Assembly: GCF_002236105.1 (NCBI RefSeq)
Contig: NZ_NIWU01000002.1
Location: 558,001 to 622,000, forward strand
Direction of reading: 5' to 3'
Length of the DNA: 64,000 nt
Source of the DNA: Pseudomonas umsongensis
Lineage (GTDB): Bacteria; Pseudomonadota; Gammaproteobacteria; Pseudomonadales; Pseudomonadaceae
The translations under genes and the position numbers were made by a program. This document shows, one piece after another, positions 18,441 to 27,868 of the stretch (positions are counted from its first letter, which is position 1; each line of letters begins with the position of its first letter). The notes beneath the pieces were generated by a model. It was not told where the DNA came from and made no database searches. It worked only from the letters and a program-made list of their open reading frames with translations.

Positions 18441-19100
18441 ATGAACAGCAAATGGCTGGTTGCGTTCGTGGCACTCTGCCTCGGTGTTGGCGCACTGTTT
18501 TTTTCGGCGAAACAGGCGACAGTCGAGCGCAGCCCCTATGCGTTGTTCGAGCCCGGCATGACGACTGAGCAAAAAGTCATGGTGCAACGACAAATCGAGC
18601 GCCAGCTCAGTCGAAAATCGGGAGGCAAGCAAATCAGTACCACTCAAGTGGTATATGACAATGGTGCCGCTGTGGTGACGTTCCCGGTACCCGGCGACGC
18701 AGGTCAGTCCGATCGCAACTGTGATTACGGTTACGTCTGTTTCTGGACCGCGTCGGATTTTGCCGGCAGGAAACTGTCATTGCTCAGTACGGCGAAAAAC
18801 GGGCCCGTCAATCTGTCCGACTATGACATGAGCGCCCAGGTCTTCTCCTGGCAGCACAACAACAAGACCGGCACAGTAAAGATCTTCGGAGTGGATGGGC
18901 CGGGCGCGAAGGGCAACATGGTGATGAGCAATATCCGGGAGGTGATCCTGGGCAAGGGCTGTTGTCCGTTCAGCGTTCCCGAAGATGCCCGCGTCGTCGG
19001 CACCTGGACGGAGATCAATGCCCAGAGCCGACTGACCGAGAATAACAACAGGATCATGAGCATCGCGTTTGCGCCCATGTTCATGTTATTTGCCCATTAG
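18441..19100 (+). CDS. Exported peptidase-inhibitor-I36-like (crystallin-type) protein
   Basis: 219 residues from an ATG with GGAG seven bases upstream. The N-terminus MNSKWLVAFVALCLGVGALF is a signal peptide or membrane anchor. After a polar helical part (QKVMVQRQIERQLSRK) comes CDYGYVCFWTASDFAG, resembling the start of the small beta-gamma-crystallin-like I36 inhibitor domain (cysteine pair, aromatic, D-F-x-G). A second Cys pair lies in GKGCCPF. Likely periplasmic. An inhibitor function is a family-level guess; a structural or envelope role is as likely. Divergent from quiP. Confidence 0.7.
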   Translation: MNSKWLVAFVALCLGVGALFFSAKQATVERSPYALFEPGMTTEQKVMVQRQIERQLSRKSGGKQISTTQVVYDNGAAVVTFPVPGDAGQSDRNCDYGYVCFWTASDFAGRKLSLLSTAKNGPVNLSDYDMSAQVFSWQHNNKTGTVKIFGVDGPGAKGNMVMSNIREVILGKGCCPFSVPEDARVVGTWTEINAQSRLTENNNRIMSIAFAPMFMLFAH

Positions 19101-19534
19101 AGGTCAGGCTTCCCACCGGAGCAGCCCTTGGGCGCGCTGAACCGATTTTGTCCTCGATACTGGCCGACTAGTGGCCTTGCAAGCCGAAGGCCGATGTCTA
19201 TGCTGACGTCTAACTAACCATGCCGACCGTTATCGCCGGCATTGGATCATCGAGCCAAGCTGCCAGAGTGCGCAATTCAAGGCACCGACACACTTGCAGG
19301 AAGCTGTATGGAAATGGAGTTCGCTTATGAGCACGTTAGGGCTGGCCCGACGCCGGGCTATCAAGAGAAGGATGTCTTGATGGGAGTGTCGCGATAAGGA
19401 CTCCCTCCGATCGAACATCACCTATCACCTGTTCATTCCTCCTTTTTGGAGGGATGCGTGTACCTGTTCTATTGAACGTATTGGTGGATTTGAAAGACCA
19501 GCAACTTTCATAAACGCGCATAGGTGGTACGACC
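19101..19534. other. 434-base gene-poor stretch before the PAS chemoreceptor gene
   Basis: Lower GC than its surroundings. It holds one tiny candidate ORF (19308-19397) and a short hairpin TCCTCC/GGAGGGA near 19438-19455. I see no tRNA, no REP and no convincing operator. The upstream part is probably the untranslated end of the I36-like gene and the right part the promoter of the chemoreceptor gene. Confidence 0.4.
19308..19397 (+). CDS. Possible 29-residue small ORF
   Basis: ATG with AGGA six bases upstream opens a frame of 29 codons to TAA, reading MEMEFAYEHV then RAGPTPGYQE. Acidic and aromatic, no membrane segment. The ribosome site is the only positive evidence; it may be chance. Confidence 0.2.
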   Translation: MEMEFAYEHVRAGPTPGYQEKDVLMGVSR

Positions 19535-20854
19535 ATGTTTAACCTGCATCACAAGGCTGACCTGCTGGAAATCGAACGTTTCAGCTGCGCGTTGACTGAG
19601 GCCAACGCCAAGCTGGCTGCCGTCAGCCGGTCGATGGCGATGATTGAATTCAGTCCCGATGGCACGGTCCTCGATGCCAACGAGAATTTTTGCAAGGTCA
19701 TGGGTTACAGCGCCGACGAAGTGCGCGGCAAACATCACCGGATATTCTGTGAAGAGGCGTTTTACCGCAGCGAGGAGTACGCCAAATTGTGGCGTGATCT
19801 GGCGCGGGGCGAACCGATCAGCGGCACTTTTCTGCGTTTGGACAAAAGTGGCAAGGAGATCTGGCTCGAAGCCAGCTACATGCCGGTATTGGGACCTGAT
19901 CGGCAGGTGCGCAGCGTGATCAAGGTGGCCACCGATATTTCTGCCAGGGTCATCAAGGAACACGAAAACGAAAGCCGGCTCGCCGCCATTGGTCGCTCCA
20001 TGGCAGTGATCGAATTCACCCCGGAAGGCCGAGTGATCAGCGCAAACGAAAACTTCCTGAAAACCACGCAGTACTCGCTCCATGAAATCGTCGGTCAGCA
20101 TCACAGCATGTTCTGTCATCGTGCCGAAGCGGAATCCCAGGGCTACAGGAATTTCTGGGCCTCGCTGAACCGAGGCGAATATCACTCGCATCGTTTCGAG
20201 CGCAAGAACAAGCAGGGCCAGACGATATACCTGGAAGCTTCCTATAATCCGTTATTCGACGCCAAGGGCCGCCTGTACAAAGTGGTCAAGTTCGCCAGCG
20301 ACATCACCCAACAAATGACGACCCTGCAAACCGCCGCGGATTCGGCCCACAGTACCTCGGTGCAAAACGACGCCTGCGCGCGCAAGGGCTCCGAGGTGGT
20401 GCAGCAAACGGTGCAGATCATCCAGGACATCTCCAGGGACTTGAACCAGGCGGCGCTGAGCATCGATGCGGTGAGCCAACAGTCCGACATCATCGGCACC
20501 ATCGTCCAGACCATCCGCGGGATTGCCGATCAGACCAACTTGCTGGCGCTCAACGCCGCCATCGAAGCGGCCCGTGCCGGCGAGCATGGGCGAGGGTTTG
20601 CCGTGGTGGCCGATGAAGTGCGCAGCCTTGCCGCACGCACCAGCCAGGCCACCCTGGAAATTGTCGATGTGGTGCGCAAGAACCACGACCTGTCATTGAG
20701 TGCGGTGTCGAGCATGCAGTCGAGCCTGAGTCGAACCGGGCTGGGCGTGGAGCTGGCGAACGAGGCGGGGGAGGTGATCCTGGAAATCCAGCAGGGATCG
20801 CGACATGTGGTGGACGCGATCAGCCAGTTCAACTCGACCTTGCAGTTGAACTGA
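19535..20854 (+). CDS. PAS-PAS methyl-accepting chemotaxis protein, BdlA-like
   Basis: Cytoplasmic chemoreceptor of 439 residues without any membrane segment. Two PAS domains in tandem (about 28-135, start [17 protein letters not shown]; and about 150-260, start [17 protein letters not shown]) precede a short signalling domain with the hairpin tip [20 protein letters not shown]. This is the domain order of BdlA, the biofilm-dispersion receptor of P. aeruginosa (about 417 residues), and of Aer-like redox sensors. The PAS domains probably bind heme or flavin. The signalling domain ends soon after the tip, shorter than in transmembrane receptors. Adaptation sites are not obvious. Confidence 0.88.
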   Translation: MFNLHHKADLLEIERFSCALTEANAKLAAVSRSMAMIEFSPDGTVLDANENFCKVMGYSADEVRGKHHRIFCEEAFYRSEEYAKLWRDLARGEPISGTFLRLDKSGKEIWLEASYMPVLGPDRQVRSVIKVATDISARVIKEHENESRLAAIGRSMAVIEFTPEGRVISANENFLKTTQYSLHEIVGQHHSMFCHRAEAESQGYRNFWASLNRGEYHSHRFERKNKQGQTIYLEASYNPLFDAKGRLYKVVKFASDITQQMTTLQTAADSAHSTSVQNDACARKGSEVVQQTVQIIQDISRDLNQAALSIDAVSQQSDIIGTIVQTIRGIADQTNLLALNAAIEAARAGEHGRGFAVVADEVRSLAARTSQATLEIVDVVRKNHDLSLSAVSSMQSSLSRTGLGVELANEAGEVILEIQQGSRHVVDAISQFNSTLQLN

Positions 20855-20871
20855 TCACCCCCTTGATTTCC

Positions 20872-20964
20872 CTGTAGGAGCGAGCTCTGCTCGTCAACGA
20901 TTACGCGGGGAGCCTGGCGCCCCGCGTCGTTCTCGGGTTCATCGCGAGCATGCTCGCTCCTACA
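20872..20964. repeat. REP pair, TGTAGGAGCGAGC type
   Basis: CTGTAGGAGCGAGCTCTGCT on the left and GCGAGCATGCTCGCTCCTAC on the right, with an internal inverted GCGGGGAG...CGCCCCGC in the centre. Lies between two convergent genes. Confidence 0.85.
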
Positions 20965-20982
20965 ACAACCATCACCGCGTCG

Positions 20983-21543
20983 TTACAGCGAGGCGATGAG
21001 CTTGTCCACACCCTCGATACTGGTGTGTTCACCCCTGCGCTGGTCTTTCTCGGCTGCAGCCATCTGCGCCTTCTCCCGCACGCGCTGGGCTATTTCTTCG
21101 CCGATGGCTTGTTGTTTCTCCGGTGGCATCTGATTGATCTCCTCCTGGGTCAAGCCCATCTCTTGCAGGATCGCATCGCGCATGCGCTGTTCCGGGGTCT
21201 TGCTCATGTAGTCCTTGAATTCGGCTGTCGCTGAACCATCGCCGATCCTGTCCTTGACGTCGTCGGGCAGCGGCGCGGAGGTTGCCTGCAGGCCAACGCG
21301 GGTCTTGGCGAACGCTTCGTCGACGTTATCGCTGATGCGAGTGGCCTCATTCACCTGTTGCGTGGACAGTTGCGTGGCGGATTCCTCGACCTGGGTGCTG
21401 GTTTGCGTGGTTTGCGCCTGCAGGTTGTTCTGCAAGGCCTGCGTCATGACGCTTTGCAGGCCGGCGGCGGCTTCAGCTGTCGGATCCTCACCGGGGCGCT
21501 TGGGAAGGGGGGTTACCAGGTTTGATTTTGCACTGACCAACAT
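20983..21543 (-). CDS. Hypothetical soluble protein, 186 residues
   Basis: No signal peptide, no membrane segment, no cysteine. The middle is rich in Gln, Thr and Ser (NNLQAQTTQTSTQVEESATQ), probably a helical or disordered stretch; the C-terminal half is charged and helical (EQRMRDAILQEMGLTQEEIN, KQQAIGEEIAQRVREKAQM). The codon use is normal for the genome and the frame is intact, so I take it as a real gene. I do not recognise the family and propose no function. Convergent with the BdlA-like gene across a REP pair. Confidence 0.75.
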   Translation of the reverse strand: MLVSAKSNLVTPLPKRPGEDPTAEAAAGLQSVMTQALQNNLQAQTTQTSTQVEESATQLSTQQVNEATRISDNVDEAFAKTRVGLQATSAPLPDDVKDRIGDGSATAEFKDYMSKTPEQRMRDAILQEMGLTQEEINQMPPEKQQAIGEEIAQRVREKAQMAAAEKDQRRGEHTSIEGVDKLIASL

Positions 21544-21714
21544 GATAAGCAGACCTTGTAGGTATTGGCGGTACAGTGCTTCAGCAAATAGTATGCCCGT
21601 AGATAAAATATCAATTAAATCAGATTGTTAGAATTATTTAACCCGGTAGGCAAGGTGGGTTTGCGGTCAGGCCTTGCCGCCGGGCGGCAGCGGTCGACCG
21701 CTATCGGAAGTGGC

Positions 21715-22353
21715 TCAAGGCAAGCCGTTACAGCAGTGTTTGAGAAAACCCGGGTGTTGCGCCAGGCGTTTGAAATACTCGTCGACGGCCGAATAGTCGG
21801 GACGCTCGATGGGCGTCATCAGCCAACGGTTGACCGAGAGGCCGATGACAATGTCGGCCACGGTGAATTTTGCCCCGGCGACATACGCCTTGGTGGTTGC
21901 GAGCTGATGTTCGAGGATGGCCATTTTCTGGTTCCAGCCGCGCACACTGATGTCGATGCGATGAGCATCCTGGTATTCCGGATCCTTGCGCACCAGCGCC
22001 ATGAACGCATAACTCCACGACGAGTTGAGATCGGTGGCTTGCCAATCCATCCACTGTTCCACCCGGGCGCGGGCGGCCGGTTCGCCGGGTAGCAGCTCCG
22101 TGTGGTGATGCTGGTGCCTGGCGCAGAGGTAGCGGCATATGGTGTTGGACTCCCACAGCACACCGGCCTCATCGATGATCACCGGTACCTGTGCGTTGGG
22201 GTTGTACCGGAGAAACTCAGGGCTGTGGGTCGAGGCGAAACCGCTGCCCCAATCCTCGCGTTCGTAGGAAAGGCCCAACTCCTCACAGGTCCACAGGACC
22301 TTCCTGACGTTGATCGACGAGGCTTTTCCCAGAATCTTCAGTGTGTGTTCCAT
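21715..22353 (-). CDS. Glutathione S-transferase family protein
   Basis: 212 residues with an N-terminal thioredoxin-like domain (LKILGKASSINVRKVLWTCE, then the cis-proline VPVI and ESNTICRYL that bind glutathione) and an all-helical C-terminal domain (KFTVADIVIGLSVNRW). Catalytic residue is probably Ser13 or Ser14. Substrate unknown. It is in the neighbourhood of quiP as in P. aeruginosa, where the gene beside quiP is also annotated as a glutathione transferase. Confidence 0.92.
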   Translation of the reverse strand: MEHTLKILGKASSINVRKVLWTCEELGLSYEREDWGSGFASTHSPEFLRYNPNAQVPVIIDEAGVLWESNTICRYLCARHQHHHTELLPGEPAARARVEQWMDWQATDLNSSWSYAFMALVRKDPEYQDAHRIDISVRGWNQKMAILEHQLATTKAYVAGAKFTVADIVIGLSVNRWLMTPIERPDYSAVDEYFKRLAQHPGFLKHCCNGLP

Positions 22354-22518
22354 TGTGCTACTCCGTTAGCGTATGTGCGCTTCAGGAAATTAACAGTTTT
22401 TCAGCCACAGCGAGCACTCAGCGGGATGAGAAACACATTCAAGACTAGTTGAAATCCCAAGGCATGGGCGTCGCACCGCTTGATGGTACGGCGTGTTGGA
22501 TCGGGTGACTTTCGCTCC

Positions 22519-23010
22519 TTATTTCTCGCCTTGGAATAGACCGGTCCAGATAGGCCAAGAGCAGGCGCTGGGAATCTGTTGGTTGAGGATGGGTTGGCGC
22601 AGGACCCAGCCCTGAAGCTGTTGGTCGATGAACACCGGGGTGGATACGATGCACTCGCCTTGGGGCGCAACCTTGGCTTGATCCACTGAAACGAACAGCG
22701 GACCAGGCAGATCGAACACGGTCTTGGACCGGCTTACCAAGCCTGTGTCCTTGCTGGCGTAGCATTCATTTCTACGTCCTGTGAGGTCAGTGGTCATGAC
22801 GCCTGCATCTTCCATGCTCGAATGCCAGACATCCATTACGACGGCAGGGCCCTCGCCCTTCGGGTGAGCGGCCAGACAGTTTTTTATCGCTGGAATGAAG
22901 CGTGGATCTGTCAGGAGGTGAGTCCAATCACTCGGCTGCGACACTTGCGCCTCAGATACCTGTCCGAGCGAGAGCATCAGCAGGGAGGTCATGAAGATCG
23001 TCTTGCGCAT
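22519..23010 (-). CDS. Hypothetical exported protein
   Basis: 163 residues from the ATG at 23010; MRKTIFMTSLLMLSLGQVSE is a signal peptide, cleaved near SEAQ. The mature protein has four Cys (KNC, NECY, GECIV, SACS), probably two disulfides, consistent with a periplasmic location. No known domain recognised. A frame open further upstream to 23127 is less likely because it would bury the signal peptide. No clear Shine-Dalgarno at either Met of the signal peptide. Confidence 0.6.
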   Translation of the reverse strand: MRKTIFMTSLLMLSLGQVSEAQVSQPSDWTHLLTDPRFIPAIKNCLAAHPKGEGPAVVMDVWHSSMEDAGVMTTDLTGRRNECYASKDTGLVSRSKTVFDLPGPLFVSVDQAKVAPQGECIVSTPVFIDQQLQGWVLRQPILNQQIPSACSWPIWTGLFQGEK

Positions 23011-23181
23011 AGGAATGTCAGCCGGGAACGGAATTTGCGGATTCTGTATCCGCCATCCGTGAAGCGCAGGACAAAATGTGTTTCGAAATACCGCTGCGGG
23101 GCCGGACTGCCTCGTAGGCGTGGTCACCAGGAGGCATCCGGTTTCGCGGCGCTATCGTTTCACAGCGGGGAAGCACCGGTC

Positions 23182-24213
23182 TCACGTACTCTCGCGCACC
23201 TTCAACTCAAACCCCATGTCCTGCACCGGTTTGGCCACGGTGTTACCGGCCATCAATGTGAGCATCTGCTCCGCCGCACGACGGCCGATGGCTTCGCGCG
23301 GTGTGTTGATGCTGCTCAGGCGCGGGACCATGTGTTCCGACATCGGCAAATCGTTGAAGCCAAGAATCGCCACCTGTTCGGGAATCTTGATCCCGCAGCG
23401 CATGGCCTCAAGCAGGGCGCCCTGGGCCAGGTCGTCGTTGCCGAAGAAAATCGCATCGACGTCCGGGTGACTGGCCAGCAGTTGCAGAAACAGCTCGCCG
23501 CCCAAGCCGACGGACGAGGCGCGCGGGGTCAGCACTTCCAGGTCGGGGTCATACAGGCCGGCCTTTTTCAGGGCTTTGCGAAAACCTTCACCGCGCAACA
23601 GAGTGCGTTGGTCCAGCTGCGCACCGATGTAGGCCAGGCGCTTGCGCCCACGCGAGAGTAAATGCTCGGCCGCCGTTTCGCCGGCAGCCAGTTGCGAGAA
23701 GCCGACGCAATTGAGCCCGGCAGCACTGTCGAGCTCCATCATGTACACGCACGGGATGTTGCTGGCTTCGATCATCCGTCGCGAACTTTCGGTGCGGTCG
23801 AAGCCGGTCAGCAGCAAGCCTCGGGGTTGATAGGCCATATAGTTGCGCAGCAGGTTTTCTTCTTCGTCGCGCGAGTAATGGAAGTTGCCGATCAGCACCT
23901 CGAAGCCCTTGGGGCGCAACACCTGATGAATGGCTTCCAGGGTGTCGATGAACAGCAGGTTGGACAAGGACGGCACCAATACCACCACCGAATGGCTCTG
24001 CGCCGAAGCCAAGGCACGGGCCGCGGGGTTGACCACGTAGTTGAGTTCCAGCGCGGCTTTCTGGACTTTTTCCACCAGTTCGGTGGCCACCGTACTGACC
24101 CCGCGCAAGGCGCGCGAAGCGGTAATCGGACTGACACCGGCCAGGCGTGCCACTTCGTTCAGGGTTGGGCGGCCAGTGGTGCGGGTATTTTTATCGTTTT
24201 TAGTTGAAGTCAT
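23182..24213 (-). CDS. gntR: LacI-family gluconate operon repressor GntR
   Basis: 343 residues: N-terminal helix-turn-helix (PTLNEVARLAGVSPITASRA), hinge helix with NPAARALAS, and a periplasmic-binding-like effector domain (HSVVVLVPSLSNLLF onward). It represses gluconate uptake and kinase genes and is released by gluconate or 6-phosphogluconate. The ATG at 24213 is chosen; a TTG at 24231 is possible. Its gene is divergent from gntK, and an operator copy lies 34 bases upstream of the start, which suggests autorepression. Confidence 0.93.
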   Translation of the reverse strand: MTSTKNDKNTRTTGRPTLNEVARLAGVSPITASRALRGVSTVATELVEKVQKAALELNYVVNPAARALASAQSHSVVVLVPSLSNLLFIDTLEAIHQVLRPKGFEVLIGNFHYSRDEEENLLRNYMAYQPRGLLLTGFDRTESSRRMIEASNIPCVYMMELDSAAGLNCVGFSQLAAGETAAEHLLSRGRKRLAYIGAQLDQRTLLRGEGFRKALKKAGLYDPDLEVLTPRASSVGLGGELFLQLLASHPDVDAIFFGNDDLAQGALLEAMRCGIKIPEQVAILGFNDLPMSEHMVPRLSSINTPREAIGRRAAEQMLTLMAGNTVAKPVQDMGFELKVREST

Positions 24214-24246
24214 CGACGGCTTGCCAAACAAAATTCAAGGCACTAA

Positions 24247-24258
24247 GGTAGCGCTGTC
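24247..24258. promoter_or_regulatory. GntR operator copy 1 (upstream of gntR)
   Basis: GGTAGCGCTGTC, close to the palindrome GATAGCGCTATC. The core TAGCGCTGTC is identical in all three copies of this locus. Confidence 0.75.
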
Positions 24259-24397
24259 TCGATGCAGCTGCAAATGCGTAAGTGGGGGTTCGCCTGATCC
24301 TCGCTTTTTGGCATTGGGACAAACATGCTGCAACCCACAAAAATGACAAGAAGGCGTCGGCAACTTCTACTTTTGATCCAGTGTCATAGCTTGCAAA

Positions 24398-24409
24398 GGT
24401 AGCGCTGTC
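24398..24409. promoter_or_regulatory. GntR operator copy 2 (upstream of gntK)
   Basis: GGTAGCGCTGTC, identical in 12 bases to copy 1, in the same orientation, 18 bases before the gntK start. A loop or shared repression over the 150 bases between the two divergent starts is plausible. Confidence 0.75.
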
Positions 24410-24427
24410 TGCGCGCTGAGGTGTTAC

Positions 24428-24961
24428 ATGAATCATCCCATCACCGCCCTGGTCATCATGGGCGTTGCCGGTTGCGGCAAGACGTGCGTCAGCGAAGCCC
24501 TGTGCCAACTGAGCGGCGCCACTGCCATTGAAGGCGACTCTTTCCATCCTGCCGCCAATATCGAAAAGATGAGCGCGGGAATTCCCCTGAACGATGAAGA
24601 CCGTGCCGGCTGGCTCGACAGCCTGTGCGATGAGTTGCGCCGCATCGATGCGCTGGGTCAGCGCCCGGTGTTGACCTGCTCGGCGCTCAAGCACATCTAC
24701 CGCGAACGCCTGCGCAGTGCCTTGCCAGGCCTGGGTTTTGTGTTCCTGGAGCTGACCCCGGAAGTCGCCGCCGAACGCGTCTCCCATCGGCCAGGCCATT
24801 TCATGCCGGCAACCTTGATCGAAAGTCAGTTCGCCACCCTCGAGTCTCCCAAGGGCGAGCCACTGACATTGGCGCTCAATGCCTCGATCCACAGCGTTGA
24901 CGAACTGGCTGTCCAGGCACACCTCTGGTGGCTCGAGCATGGCTTGAAGCGCGCCAGTTAA
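24428..24961 (+). CDS. gntK: Gluconokinase
   Basis: Phosphorylates gluconate to 6-phosphogluconate, which enters the Entner-Doudoroff pathway. 177 residues, the normal size. P-loop GVAGCGKT at about residues 15-22; the substrate motif EGDSFHPAANIEKM follows, then LNDEDRAGWLD; CSALKHIYRERLR and the lid region complete the family pattern. Start has GAGG upstream. gntT follows after 83 bases containing a further operator, so gntT may be transcribed both with gntK and alone. Confidence 0.96.
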   Translation: MNHPITALVIMGVAGCGKTCVSEALCQLSGATAIEGDSFHPAANIEKMSAGIPLNDEDRAGWLDSLCDELRRIDALGQRPVLTCSALKHIYRERLRSALPGLGFVFLELTPEVAAERVSHRPGHFMPATLIESQFATLESPKGEPLTLALNASIHSVDELAVQAHLWWLEHGLKRAS

Positions 24962-24976
24962 TTTTTTGCTTGTAGA

Positions 24977-24988
24977 GATAGCGCTGTC
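24977..24988. promoter_or_regulatory. GntR operator copy 3 (between gntK and gntT)
   Basis: GATAGCGCTGTC, the most symmetric of the three copies, 57 bases before the gntT start. Implies that gntT has its own GntR-controlled promoter. Confidence 0.75.
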
Positions 24989-25014
24989 CTTATGGCTTTC
25001 GAATTACCCGCTTT

Positions 25015-25028
25015 AATAACAACAACAA
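25015..25028 (+). promoter_or_regulatory. A-rich Hfq/Crc-type motif in the gntT leader
   Basis: AATAACAACAACAA just upstream of the gntT ribosome site (CAGGAG). It matches the AANAANAA catabolite-activity motif bound by Hfq with Crc to block translation in Pseudomonas. Confidence 0.6.
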
Positions 25029-25044
25029 CCAGGAGACACCCCTA

Positions 25045-26397
25045 ATGTTTGGCATGTCCCACGAGACGTTTCTGCTGCTTGACGCAGTGGTCACGGTTAT
25101 CGGGCTTATCGTCCTGATCACCAAGTTCAAGTTCCACCCTTTCATTGCCCTGATCATCGCCGCCGCTTTCCTCGGGCTGACCTCAGGCATGCCGATCGGC
25201 ACCATCATCAAGGCGTTCCAGGACGGCTTCGGTGGCGTGCTCGGTTTCGTCGGGATCATCCTGGCGCTGGGGACCATGCTCGGAAAAATGATGGCCGAGT
25301 CGGGCGGGGCGGACCAGATCGCCCAGACCCTGATCCGCGCCTTCGGCAAGGACAAGGTGCAGTGGGCAATGATGTTCGCTGCCTTCCTGGTGGGCATCCC
25401 GCTGTTCTTCGAAATCGGCTTCGTACTGTTGATCCCGCTGGTGTTCATCGTTGCCCGCCGCACTGGCGTGTCGATCATCAAGATCGGTATCCCGCTGCTG
25501 GCTGGTCTGTCCGCGGTGCATGGCCTGGTGCCGCCGCACCCGGGTCCGTTGCTGGCCATCGGTGTGTTCGGTGCCGACATCGGTAAAACCATTCTGTACG
25601 GCCTGATCGTTGCGCTGCCGACGGCGATCATTGCCGGCCCGATCTTCGGTACGTTCATCGCCAAGCACATTCCCGGTCATCCGAATCAGGAACTGGTGGA
25701 CCAACTGGCGCGTGAGTCGGATGCAGGCGATCTGCCGAGCTTCGGCATCACCCTGGTCACCGTGTTGTCGCCAGTGTTCTTGATGCTGCTGAAAACCTTT
25801 GCCGATGTGGTGCTGCCGGACGGCAACTTCTTCCGCACTTTCATGGACCTGATCGGTCACCCGATCTCCGCGCTGCTGTTGGCGTTGCTTCTGTCGCTGT
25901 ACACCTTCGGCTACAAGCAGGGCATCGGTTCGCAACAGATGCTCAAATGGCTGGACGCGAGCCTCGCACCGACTGCCGCGATCATCCTGATCATCGGTGC
26001 CGGTGGTGGCTTCAAGCAGATGCTGGTGACCAGCGGCGTGGGTGACGTGATCGGCCACATGGCGGTGGCCGCGCAGATTTCGCCGATCCTGCTGGCGTGG
26101 CTGGTGGCGGCGGTGATTCGTATTGCCACCGGTTCGGCGACCGTTGCAACCATTACTGGCGCGGGCATCGTGGTGCCGGTGGTGGGGATGATTCCGGGTG
26201 TGAACCGTGAGCTGCTGGTCCTGGCCACCGGTGCCGGTTCCTTGATCCTGTCTCACGTGAACGACGCCGGTTTCTGGTTGGTGAAGCAGTACTTCAACAT
26301 GACCGTGGCAGAGACGTTCAAGACCTGGACAGCGATGGAAACCATCCTGTCGGTGGTGGGGTTGGGCTTTATCCTGTTGTTGTCGTTGTTCGTCTAA
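25045..26397 (+). CDS. gntT: Gluconate:H+ symporter
   Basis: 450-residue inner-membrane transporter of the GntP family with about 12 hydrophobic segments. Family features: MLGKMMAESGGADQIAQTL, the conserved VPPHPGPL loop near residue 165, and ATGSATVATITGAGIV near 370. Good Shine-Dalgarno CAGGAG. Adjacent to gntR and gntK, and under its own operator. Imports gluconate produced by periplasmic glucose oxidation or taken from the medium. Confidence 0.95.
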   Translation: MFGMSHETFLLLDAVVTVIGLIVLITKFKFHPFIALIIAAAFLGLTSGMPIGTIIKAFQDGFGGVLGFVGIILALGTMLGKMMAESGGADQIAQTLIRAFGKDKVQWAMMFAAFLVGIPLFFEIGFVLLIPLVFIVARRTGVSIIKIGIPLLAGLSAVHGLVPPHPGPLLAIGVFGADIGKTILYGLIVALPTAIIAGPIFGTFIAKHIPGHPNQELVDQLARESDAGDLPSFGITLVTVLSPVFLMLLKTFADVVLPDGNFFRTFMDLIGHPISALLLALLLSLYTFGYKQGIGSQQMLKWLDASLAPTAAIILIIGAGGGFKQMLVTSGVGDVIGHMAVAAQISPILLAWLVAAVIRIATGSATVATITGAGIVVPVVGMIPGVNRELLVLATGAGSLILSHVNDAGFWLVKQYFNMTVAETFKTWTAMETILSVVGLGFILLLSLFV

Positions 26398-26411
26398 GCG
26401 TTTCGCCAGAC

Positions 26412-26440
26412 AAAAAAAACCGCAGCGATGCGGTTTTTTT
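26412..26440 (+). terminator. Rho-independent terminator of gntT
   Basis: ACCGCA/TGCGGT stem with a GCGA loop, followed by seven T; a run of A on the left makes it usable from both directions, which suits the converging alaC gene. Confidence 0.9.
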
Positions 26441-26473
26441 GTGGGTGATGATCTCAGGAAGAACGAGATCCAG

Positions 26474-26502
26474 TGTGGGAGCGGGCTTGCTCGCTCCCAC
26501 AG
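26474..26502. repeat. Single REP palindrome, TGTGGGAGCGGGC type
   Basis: TGTGGGAGCGGGC and GCTCGCTCCCACA form one compact hairpin with no centre, a solitary copy between gntT and alaC. Confidence 0.8.
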
Positions 26503-26511
26503 GGTTTTGTG

Positions 26512-27729
26512 TCAGGCGTTGGTTTTGGTGCCTAGCCCATCCGCCCGGAACATCCCGCGAATCCCGCGTACGGCCTGACGAATCCGGTCCTGGTTTTCGA
26601 TCAGCGCGAAGCGCACGTGATCGTCACCATACTCACCAAAGCCCACACCCGGCGAGACGCAGACCTTGGCCTCGGCCAGCAGTTTCTTGGCGAACTCCAG
26701 CGAGCCCAGGTGCGCGTACGCGTCGGGAATCTTGGCCCAGACGTACATCGACGCTTTCGGGTTTTCCACCATCCAGCCCAATTCATGCAAGCCTTTGACC
26801 AGCACGTTACGGCGCTGCCGATACTGTTCGGCGATATCGCGCACACATTGCTGATCGCCTTCAAGCGCCGCAATGGCCGCCACTTGCAGCGGGGTGAAGG
26901 TGCCGTAGTCGTGGTAGCTCTTGATCCGCGCCAGGGCGTTGACCAGTTCCGGGTTGCCGACCATGAAACCGATACGCCAGCCCGCCATGTTGTAGCTCTT
27001 GGACAGGGTGAAGAATTCGACGGCGATGTCCTTTGCGCCGGGCACCTGCATGATCGACGGGGCTTTCCAGCCGTCGTAGACGATGTCGGCGTAGGCCAGG
27101 TCATGCACCACCAGCACGTCGTACTGCTTGGCGAGAGCGATAACCCGTTCGAAGAAATCCAGCTCCACGCACTGGGCGGTGGGGTTGGACGGGAAACCAA
27201 GGATCATCATCTTCGGTTTCGGGATCGAACCGCGAATGGCTCGTTCCAGTTCAGCGAAGAAATCCACGCCCGGCACCAGCGGTACCGAACGCACCTGGGC
27301 GCCGGCAATAACGGCACCGTAGATGTGGATCGGGTAGCTCGGGTTGGGTACCAGCACGGTGTCGCCCTGGTCAAGGGTGGCCAACATCAAGTGTGCCAGG
27401 CCTTCCTTGGAACCGATGGTGACAATGGCCTCGCTTTCCGGGTCGATGTCGACCTCGTAGCGCTCCTTGTACCAATTGGAAATGGCTCGGCGCAGGCGCG
27501 GAATACCCTTGGACGTGGAGTAGCCATGGGTGTCTGCGCGCTGGGCGACAGTGACCAGTTTTTCGACGATGTGTGGCGGGGTGGCGCCGTCGGGGTTGCC
27601 CATGCTCAAGTCGATGATGTCTTCGCCACGACGACGGGCGGCCATCTTCAGCTCGGCAGTGATGTTGAAAACGTAAGGGGGGAGTCGATCGATGCGCGCA
27701 AAGCGGCGCGGCGAACCTTGTTCGGCCAT
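26512..27729 (-). CDS. alaC: Alanine/pyruvate-forming aminotransferase, AlaC type
   Basis: Class I pyridoxal-phosphate aminotransferase, 405 residues from [13 protein letters not shown]. The PLP lysine is in [37 protein letters not shown] and VHDLAYADI are the conserved binding segments. The close match of the N-terminus to AlaC (YfdZ) proteins, with [13 protein letters not shown], supports a glutamate-pyruvate transaminase. The frame stays open upstream to 27945, but those codons overlap the leader of the next gene. Divergent from the LysE-type exporter. Confidence 0.9.
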   Translation of the reverse strand: MAEQGSPRRFARIDRLPPYVFNITAELKMAARRRGEDIIDLSMGNPDGATPPHIVEKLVTVAQRADTHGYSTSKGIPRLRRAISNWYKERYEVDIDPESEAIVTIGSKEGLAHLMLATLDQGDTVLVPNPSYPIHIYGAVIAGAQVRSVPLVPGVDFFAELERAIRGSIPKPKMMILGFPSNPTAQCVELDFFERVIALAKQYDVLVVHDLAYADIVYDGWKAPSIMQVPGAKDIAVEFFTLSKSYNMAGWRIGFMVGNPELVNALARIKSYHDYGTFTPLQVAAIAALEGDQQCVRDIAEQYRQRRNVLVKGLHELGWMVENPKASMYVWAKIPDAYAHLGSLEFAKKLLAEAKVCVSPGVGFGEYGDDHVRFALIENQDRIRQAVRGIRGMFRADGLGTKTNA

Positions 27730-27868
27730 TGTTGCCTCGGATAACGTAAGCGCCCGGAACCGTCCGAGCGACGCTGGCCACTGCGGTGGCCTGTGGCGGA
27801 ATGTACGATCAGCTATGGCAGGCTGTCCAGCCTCAACGTAAACAAATTTTTCCGAAGGAAAGGGTCTG

